From Paratrimastix pyriformis (taxonomy: Eukaryota > Preaxostyla > Paratrimastigidae): DNA of 23,517 nucleotides. The position numbers were made by a program, and so were the translations under genes. This document shows, piece by piece, positions 17,811 through 23,517 of this stretch (its first letter is position 1; each line of letters begins with the position of its first letter). Location of the stretch: positions 1 through 23,517 of the forward strand of contig JAPMOS010000365.1 in assembly GCA_027972325.1 (NCBI GenBank), written 5' to 3'. The notes under the pieces are model-generated. The model was not told where the DNA came from. It worked only from the letters and a program-made list of their open reading frames with translations, and ran no database searches.

Positions 17811-18840
17811 TCACAGGTCCGCGCTCACCACCACAGGCCACGGGGAGGGGAATAGGAAGACGGCTCGTTCCTCCTCATCCTCCTTGCTGGACTTCCCGGG
17901 CACTCGGGGTGTAGCGCTCCACAGGCCTCGTCTGGCGGAACGAGTGGCGAGTCGGGGCCTGAGGTTGCTGGGCCGGACGCTGGTGCGGCTGCTGTTGCTG
18001 CTGAGGCGGTGAGGTGCGCTGCGGGGCGGGCGTCGCAAGCGGGTCGCTGCTGGAGCCAAAGGGCCGGTCGGACTGTGGCCGGTCGGGGTAGCGACGGACG
18101 GTGCTGGTGAAGACGGGCAGTTCGAGGCCATGTGACCCGCGCTGCGGCAGCGCAGGCAGAGGCCTTCCTTGATGCAGCGCTCGCGGGCCTCAGGGGTCAA
18201 GCGGTCGACGTGGGGACGGGTCTGTTGCTGTCGGTTGCTGTTGGCCTGGGGAAACGGGTGGAACGGTCCTCGTGCTGGTAGCGCGGGTGGGTCGGCTCGC
18301 GGGGCGGGCGTACCTGGTCCTCATGGTACTCGTCTTCCTTCTGGCCAAAGCACGCCAGGACGAAGGCCCGCAGGTCCTCCGGCTCGGTATCGAGTGACAA
18401 CAAGTGGGCCTTGACTCGAGCGGAGAACCAGCCGCGGAGGGAGTTCTTGAAGATGGTGGCCTGGTTGCTCTCCGGGATGGCGAGCGCCTTGGCGAGGCAG
18501 TCGAACCTGTGGAAGTACTCGAGGAGCTGTCGAGCAACCGGAGTGGACGGAGAAGGGTCAAAGGTGAGTTGCTTCAGGCGAATGACACGAGCGGCGCCCG
18601 AGGCTGGCCGGTAATGTTCCTTGAGCTGGGTGATGAACTCTTTGAGTGTGGTCGGGATGGTCTCGTCATCAAGAGAGGCCTGAACCTCGAGCTCGGAGTA
18701 GATGGCGTCGGAGACAAGGGACGCTGGGGGTGGCACGAGAACTGCGTCGAGAGACGGCTTCGAGAGGATCGGAACTTGGGGTGCTGTGACGGAGTAGAGC
18801 TGTTGACCAGGAGCGGGCATGGTGGGGCGGCGATATCAGA
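17811..18840 (-). pseudogene. Chromovirus gag with CCHC knuckle
   Basis: On the minus strand, a capsid-like helical region (TLKEFITQLKEHYRPA ... ARQLLEYFHRFDCLAKAL ... IFKNSLRG) is followed by a CCHC zinc knuckle CLRCRSAGHMASNC near 18110-18165. This is the expected gag architecture of a Ty3/Gypsy element. The fossil coding region is not continuous here. Confidence 0.82.
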
Positions 18841-18993
18841 TGCTGAACCTGACGACGGAGTCTCGGTTCGTTCCCGAGGGGTCTTTGGTTCGTGGTCTGA
18901 GATGTCCCCCAAACCGCCCGAGCGAAGGTGGGTTGCAAAGCCGGACATTGTCAAAAGTGTTAACACTGTTGTCTTGATCCGGTGTCAAAGACA

Positions 18994-19150
18994 GGAGAAG
19001 ACATAAAGGCTCTCTGTTCAAGGGAAACAAACGTGGGCCTTATAGGGGGGCGGAGAAATCGGAGACGGAAAAGGAGATTTACTTCCGAGGCCGGCCGACG
19101 ATCATCAACGTCGGGTTCGGCAGGCTATTCTGGCAGCTAAGGCTGCAACA
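18994..19150 (-). repeat. 5' LTR of chromovirus
   Basis: This 157-bp copy is the same sequence as the 3' LTR apart from two homopolymer-length differences. The near identity indicates a recent insertion. Just inside it, no standard initiator-Met primer-binding site is obvious. Confidence 0.92.
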
Positions 19151-19620
19151 GTCCGTTTGTCAACCTATCAAATTTTCGCATTGAACGCGTGATCGTAGTG
19201 CGCTTTGTTCGTTCTCTTTGAAACAAGCGAAACGTTGAGCTCCCAGGAGGTTGGTGATGATTTGGATGGTGGTGATTGATGATGAGCGGCATGGCATGCT
19301 TCAACGTGGCTCGACCAGCACAAGATGGGAGGGACCCCAACGCCAAGATTGACTAAAGCTGTGAGTGGGGTACAACTGAAATGATTTTTCACTTTCGGTT
19401 TCGATCGTTCTCCTCTCTTCATTCTCCAATCATCATAGGGGGGAAACGTGTTGGCCCCAGGCCGTACAGGACCCCCTTATCTCCCTGGTCACCACCCTCT
19501 TTACGCCCTTCGTCACCATCCGGATCCGCCCAACGAACCGAGACTGGTCATCAGGGAACCTCAGCAGCCCCGAGGAGTCATCGACACACTTCCAAACCTT
19601 CCTCGGCCAGTCTTGTGATG
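19151..19620. other. Unique DNA, no recognised gene
   Basis: This is non-repetitive sequence between the chromovirus and the AAC/AGC tract. The minus strand has a modest coding-like frame near 19433-19620 (basic and hydrophilic, SRFVGRIRMVTKGVKRVV), but it runs straight out of a homopolymeric tract and has no recognisable domain. I do not call a gene. Confidence 0.5.
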
Positions 19621-19626
19621 ATCGAC

Positions 19627-19684
19627 AACAACAACAACAACAACAACAGCAGCAGCAGCAGCAACAACAACAAAGCAGCAGCAG

Positions 19685-19719
<35 letters not shown>

Positions 19720-19738
19720 AGAACAACAACAACAAAAC
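19627..19738. repeat. (AAC)n/(AGC)n trinucleotide tract
   Basis: About 110 bp of AAC triplets interrupted by AGC/CAG triplets. It opens homopolymer-rich frames (Asn/Ser on the plus strand, Leu/Cys on the minus strand) that I regard as artefacts. Confidence 0.93.
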
Positions 19739-20061
19739 ACACACAAACGAATCACACGAAGAAGAAGATGGGGTTCAAACACTCGGGGATGATCTCGCGT
19801 CGGCATGCAGCCACGTCGGTGGGGCGACTCGGCTGGGTTGGCTATCTCCTGGGGGACAGCGGGAGGTAGGCCTGGAGCGGTTCACTGGAGGTTCCTGGGG
19901 TCACCGGGGGCGATCGGAGACTCGAGGACGCAGCACGCCACTGCAACCCCAAACCCCAAAAACAAGGGGAAAAAATAACGGATGGGTGGTGGTGAGGTTC
20001 TTGCCCCACCTCATCTGCTGGGTCGAGATTCACGACGGAAGATCCCTGAAAAATAATAAAA

Positions 20062-20163
20062 CCCAACCAACCAACCAACACCAACCAACACCAACCAACA
20101 CCAACCAACCAACCAACCAACCAACCAACCACCAACCAACCAACCAACCAACCAACCAACCAA
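20062..20163. repeat. (CCAA)n microsatellite
   Basis: Tandem CCAA/AACC tetranucleotides with a few AACA interruptions. A plus-strand AATAAA at 20055-20060 lies directly before it, but no gene is evident for it to serve. Confidence 0.95.
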
Positions 20164-20243
20164 TCAACAACAACCACCCCAGTGCATTTTGTTGTTGTTT
20201 TTTGGGTGAGTGGACAAGAGGCGGGGTGATAGATAGTATATTT

Positions 20244-20553
20244 GACCGGGGTGATGATGACCATGAGCGGGGGTGATGATGACCATGACCGGGGGTGATG
20301 ATGACCATGAGCGGGGGTGATGATGACCATGACCGGGGGTGATGATGACCATGAGCGGGTGATGATGACCATGACCGGGGTGATGATGACCATGAGCGGG
20401 GGTGATGATGACCATGACCGGGGGTGATGATGACCATGAGCGGGGGTGATGATGACCATGACCGGGGGTGATGATGACCATGAGCGGGGGTGATGATGAC
20501 CATGACCGGGGGTGATGATGACCATGAGCGGGGGTGATCATGACCGGGGTGAT
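20244..20553. repeat. 22-bp minisatellite alternating as 44-bp dimers
   Basis: About 14 copies of a 22-bp unit, CCATGAxCGGGGGTGATGAT(GA), alternate GAGCGGGGG and GACCGGGGG versions, so the real period is 44 bp. A few units have a shorter G run. The array starts just downstream of the kinesin-like stop codon (at 20560 on the minus strand), in its 3' flank. Confidence 0.95.
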
Positions 20554-20559
20554 ACACAC

Positions 20560-21524
20560 TCACGCGAGACTGACTGACGGGCAGGCGCGGCGGACCGTCC
20601 GATCACGAGGCGAGGAGCCCGGCGGGGCGGCCTCCGGGGCGGCCTTGATCCGGGCCCCAAAGAGCAGTGTGTTCAGGGTCTCGGGAGCGTGTTGCTCGTC
20701 GACGAAGACATTGGCCACAAGAACCACCTGCGACTCGCAGGCTGTGCGCAGAACGAGAAGAGGGGGAGAGAAAGAGGGTGAGATGAGTCGCTTGATGGTG
20801 CCGCTCGTCGGACGAAGAGGATTTGTCCACCAGCACAGATTGCCCCGAAAGGGAGTTTCTGCTCGTCGGCAAAACGATTTTTGGCCAGACGCACAACGGC
20901 ACCTTTGACAGACCCAGGGCATCGTGCAACAGCATCGTGAGCCTGGACTGGCGGTAGGGGATGTATGCATGCCGGCAGGCGATGGCCGTCAGGACGTCGC
21001 CTAGTGTGCCCAGGCTCTTGGCTATCCGCTGCTGCTCACGGGCGCTGTCGGACACTGCGCGCAAATGGGAAAAGCCGCGAACACAACACAAACCGTCCAG
21101 ACAAAAAGGGAGGGAGGAAGGAGAAGTTGATCCACCGCCACCTCAGTTCGCCGATTCCACGCGCCCCAGCCATCATCCATCCTCACCTCCACCACCCCCA
21201 GGGGTACCGGTGCTGGGAATTCTCTCACCGGCACCACGCAACTCCCCAAAAGACAGCCAGATTGGGGCACGGTGACGAATGTGGGTCATATTGGGAGGGT
21301 GGAAGCAGGGTGACGGACGAGGGTCGCCGCGAAGGGGCCGCTGGGAGGCGGCAAGGTCGACGAAGGTGATGCGGCCCGTCGGGAGGGGTCGGCCGAGGGC
21401 AAGTGGGTCCCGTCCACAAGAATCGTAATCACACTGTGTGTGTGGGGGGGGGGGGGGGGGGGCAGGGAGGGATAATTGGTAATGATATTGACGATGCTCA
21501 GCATCATACCATCATCATCATCCG

Positions 21525-21589
<65 letters not shown>

Positions 21590-21613
21590 ATCATCATCAT
21601 CATCATCATCCTG

Positions 21614-21662
<49 letters not shown>

Positions 21663-21927
21663 GATCATCATCATCCGATCATCATCATCCGATCATCATC
21701 ATCATCTGATGCTGATGGGCACACGGACCACTGTGCGCCAGCTGTGTGCTGCGGCGTGACTGCAGGATGCGGCGGAGTCGCTCGTAATCATCCGCGCTGT
21801 TGATCTGCCGGGTATGGGGGAAGGAAGTGCCCAGTGTCATCCAGCGTGAGTGGATCAAACACTCATCCTCATCATCATCCCTCATCATCATCCTCATCAT
21901 CATCATCCTCATCATCCCCATCATCCC

Positions 21928-21992
<65 letters not shown>

Positions 21993-22302
21993 CCATCACC
22001 ATCACCATCACCATCACCATCATCATCATCATCAGGACCTCACGATCCTTGGTACCCCCGAGTGTAACGCATGGCGCGAAGGCGCGAGTAATCCTTTCTT
22101 GAACTTGTCGCCTGCGCCCTCGCAAATACACAGCATGTTCTCTCTACCCCGATTCTAGGCTGAGCCCAGGCAATCTCGGTCTTTAAATAATAGGCTGGGC
22201 ATACCGACCTTGACGTATCAAATCATCTCGCCGCATCAATCAGCCAATCATCATCATCATCAACATCATCATCCAGTCATCATCATCCATGCATCATCAT
22301 CC

Positions 22303-22353
<51 letters not shown>

Positions 22354-22871
22354 GATCCTCATCCGTTCATCATCATCCGATCGTCATCATCATCACCACA
22401 CATCACCGCGGCAGATGCGGACCTGGACGTCAGGTCGAGACGAACATGTGGCCCTCGGGGTCCCGGCGAATGTCGTGCTTGGGGCCGACGGGCCGGACGA
22501 GGTCGAAAACAGGTCCCGAATCTGGGGTGGCGCGTGGGTGTCAGGGCGAGAAGGACACATTCTCATGAACCACAGACACATTCGAACGGACCAGGGCCCT
22601 TTCAGCTCGGCACGGCGACGGAGAACAACAGACACAGACGGACATAGAACGGATCCATGAACAAGAACTGCAGAACACAGACTATTTTTTCACAGACACA
22701 CACATTCGGACGGACCAGGTCCCCTTTAAGCTCGACGCATGTCACGGTGACGGAGAACCGGGTTACGTTGCGCTGATGGGCGTCGGAGACCATGGCGAAG
22801 AGCTCGCGTACCACGGCTGACGCGACGCCGGCCGAGGGAAGTCCCGATGGAGAGGCCGAGGGGCAGCCATC
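20560..22871 (-). CDS. Kinesin-like motor domain, 3' part (degenerate)
   Basis: This is the C-terminal half of a kinesin motor domain, a microtubule ATPase family, closest by eye to the kinesin-14/KCBP type. The inferred minus-strand exons are 22716-22871 (RELFAMVSDA, RFSVTVTCVELKG), 22423-22521, 21729-21804 (INSADDYERLRRILQSRR), 21319-21433 (ITFVDLAASQR), 20903-21054 (IAKSLGTLGDVLTAI, IPYRQSRLTMLLHDALG) and 20560-20727 (VVLVANVFVDEQHAPETLNTLLFGARIK, then a short tail and TGA). Phases agree for the last three junctions, and the switch II-to-helix spacing equals that of KCBP. The P-loop is not in the window. Oddities: switch II reads DLAASQ instead of DLAGSE; the switch I SSRSH is not found, and its place is occupied by an (ATC)n tract; and in exon 22423-22521 the homologous residues (HDIRRDPEGHMFVS) are in a different frame from the one joined by the splice sites. 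It may be a non-catalytic kinesin or a decaying pseudogene. Confidence 0.72.
21444..21462. repeat. G19 homopolymer
   Basis: A run of 19 G residues directly follows a short (GT)n. On the minus strand it is a C-rich polypyrimidine tract just upstream of the ...CACACAG acceptor of the kinesin-like exon that ends at 21433. Confidence 0.95.
21505..21711. repeat. (ATC)n microsatellite in kinesin-like intron
   Basis: About 200 bp of ATC triplets with CCG/CCA-type interruptions (ATCCGATC, ATCCAATC, ATCCTGATC). It lies between the inferred kinesin-like exons 21729-21804 and 21319-21433, where the switch I coding sequence would be expected. Confidence 0.96.
21865..22033. repeat. (ATC)n/(ACC ATC)n microsatellite
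   Basis: An ATC tract with CCC interruptions at its start and a (CACCAT)n segment near its end (about 21990-22020). It lies between kinesin-like exons, so it is probably intronic. Confidence 0.96.
22251..22398. repeat. (ATC)n microsatellite
   Basis: A third ATC tract, with CAGTC, CATGC and CCGATCG interruptions, immediately downstream (minus strand) of the inferred exon 22423-22521. It is probably intronic. Confidence 0.96.
22571..22756. repeat. Local duplication of kinesin exon end/donor
   Basis: 22571-22626 and 22691-22756 are related copies sharing CACATTCG(A/G)ACGGACCAGG, a CCCTTT(C/A)AGCTCG block and CGGAGAAC. The right-hand copy contains the end of the inferred kinesin-like exon 22716-22871 and its GTCCGT donor on the minus strand. 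The left-hand copy is a diverged partial duplicate inside the following intron. Confidence 0.75.
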
Positions 22872-23198
22872 CTGGAAAAGGTGCGGAGGTGGGATGAGAA
22901 AAAAGGAAAAAAGAGAGTGAGATTTGTGGTGCGGTGGTGGTGGTGCGGTGGTAAGTAAGTGGCGAAAAGGAGACGAGAAACGGCGATTGAGGAGATTCAG
23001 TCCCGAGGAAGACAGTCGTCCTGGATGTGGGATGACAACGGCGAGGAAAGGTTTCCATGGCAAGGAGAGGTCGAGGAGGATGAATGGGGCGGGGCTGCGG
23101 TGAGTGAGAGATGGGAGGAGGGAGCACCCCGATCTGGCCTCTGCGCGGAGGGACACATGACGAAAACGCGGAGCAAGCAGCCCAGGCAAGGACAGATG
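22872..23198. other. Probable intron of kinesin-like gene
   Basis: On the minus strand this lies upstream of the acceptor CCTTTTCCAG before exon 22716-22871, preceded by a pyrimidine-rich stretch (about 22880-22925). I find no kinesin P-loop or other coding motif in it, so the 5' exons must lie beyond it or outside the window. Confidence 0.5.
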
Positions 23199-23517
23199 AC
23201 AAGACGGCGGATCACAAGAAAACAAAGGGGGAGGGACATGTCAAATGAACAGCGGACGGAGCCCAGACCAGACAAGACGGCGGATCACAAGAACAAAGGG
23301 GAGGGACATGTCAAAATGAACAGCGGACGGAGCCCAGACCAGACAAGACGGCGGATCCCAAGAAACAAAACAAAAGGGGGAGGGACATGTCAAAATGAAC
23401 AGGGACGGAGCCCAGACCACAGACAAGACGGCGGATCACAAGAAACAAGAAACAAAAGGGGAGGGACATGTCAAAATGAACAGCGGACGGAGCCCAGACC
23501 ACAGACAAGACGGCGGA
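23199..23517. repeat. 71-82-bp minisatellite reaching window end
   Basis: Four full units start at 23199, 23272, 23343 and 23423, and a partial fifth starts at 23505. Each unit has ACAAGACGGCGGATC, a variable (A)CAAGAAACAAA segment, a GGGGAGGGACATGTCAAAA block and CAGCGGACGGAGCCCAGACC. The length varies through the number of ACAAA-type subunits. It continues beyond the window. Confidence 0.95.

Larger units (their letters stand above)
13952..19150 (-). mobile_element. Ty3/Gypsy chromovirus fossil, LTR to LTR
   Basis: This is a roughly 5.2-kb LTR retrotransposon on the minus strand, with direct repeats at both ends (13952-14107 and 18994-19150). Reading 5' to 3' on the minus strand the parts are gag with a CCHC knuckle, aspartic protease, reverse transcriptase, RNase H, integrase and a C-terminal chromodomain, which is the chromovirus order. 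The two LTRs are almost identical, so the insertion is recent. The coding region is interrupted in several places (roughly half a dozen or more), so it appears broken. No clear target-site duplication is visible. It lies tail to tail with the plus-strand LINE, with only the 148-bp RT fragment between them. Confidence 0.93.

Noticed and set aside
13940-19160. Target-site duplication around the chromovirus
   Set aside because: The five bases outside the two LTRs (ATCGC and GTCCG) do not match.
19433-19744. Minus-strand frame with poly-Leu/poly-Cys and a basic tail
   Set aside because: It is dominated by the AAC/AGC tract; the remaining ~60 residues match nothing I recognise.
20244-20553. CRISPR-like array
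   Set aside because: The units are contiguous tandem repeats without unique spacers, in a eukaryotic context.
21403-22158. Poly-His, poly-Ser, poly-Ile and poly-Met frames
   Set aside because: They are translations of (ATC)n tracts in all frames.
22602-23225. A single 207-codon minus-strand gene
   Set aside because: Only its middle (22716-22871) matches kinesin, and clear splice signals bound that part; the rest reads as intron.

Overview
The window looks like a nuclear eukaryotic chromosome, probably from a GC-rich protist, alga or early-diverging zoosporic fungus; the sequence alone does not settle which. The reasons are an intron-containing kinesin-like gene, a poly(A)-tailed LINE, a chromodomain Ty3/Gypsy element and a great deal of micro- and minisatellite DNA. 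There are no prokaryotic operons, tRNAs, rRNAs or CRISPR arrays that I can see.

Layout. 1-1016: unique DNA without a recognisable gene. 1017-2935: a huge minisatellite built on the 7-mer CCCTCGT with 14-bp variants. 2936-3630: unique DNA, no gene recognised. 3632-3707: a (CTC)n tract. 3740-4760: C/A-rich, G-poor low-complexity DNA. About 4770-13803: one long plus-strand LINE ending in A20. 13804-13951: a minus-strand fragment of a different non-LTR reverse transcriptase. 13952-19150: a minus-strand chromovirus (Ty3/Gypsy) between nearly identical 156/157-bp LTRs. 19151-20559: mostly simple repeats, including a 22/44-bp minisatellite. 20560-22871: the 3' part of a kinesin-like motor gene on the minus strand, with (ATC)n-filled introns. 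23199-23517: a 71-82-bp minisatellite running off the window.

The main discovery candidate is the LINE. Besides endonuclease, reverse transcriptase, RNase H and a CCHC knuckle, it carries two enzymes not expected in a LINE. Upstream of the endonuclease is a USP/C19-type deubiquitinase-like domain with an apparently complete Cys-His-Asp set. After the zinc knuckle is a region of about 430 residues resembling phage/Dam-type adenine-N6 methyltransferases, with NPEY at the catalytic-motif position. If both belong to the element, it would pair a ubiquitin-removing enzyme with a DNA-modification-like domain on one retrotransposon, perhaps to counter host silencing or degradation. This copy carries several frame changes in the reverse transcriptase/RNase H region and is probably not active itself.

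The kinesin-like gene aligns by eye to the kinesin-14/KCBP type, but its switch I and switch II motifs are degenerate. It is either a non-catalytic kinesin or a decaying gene.
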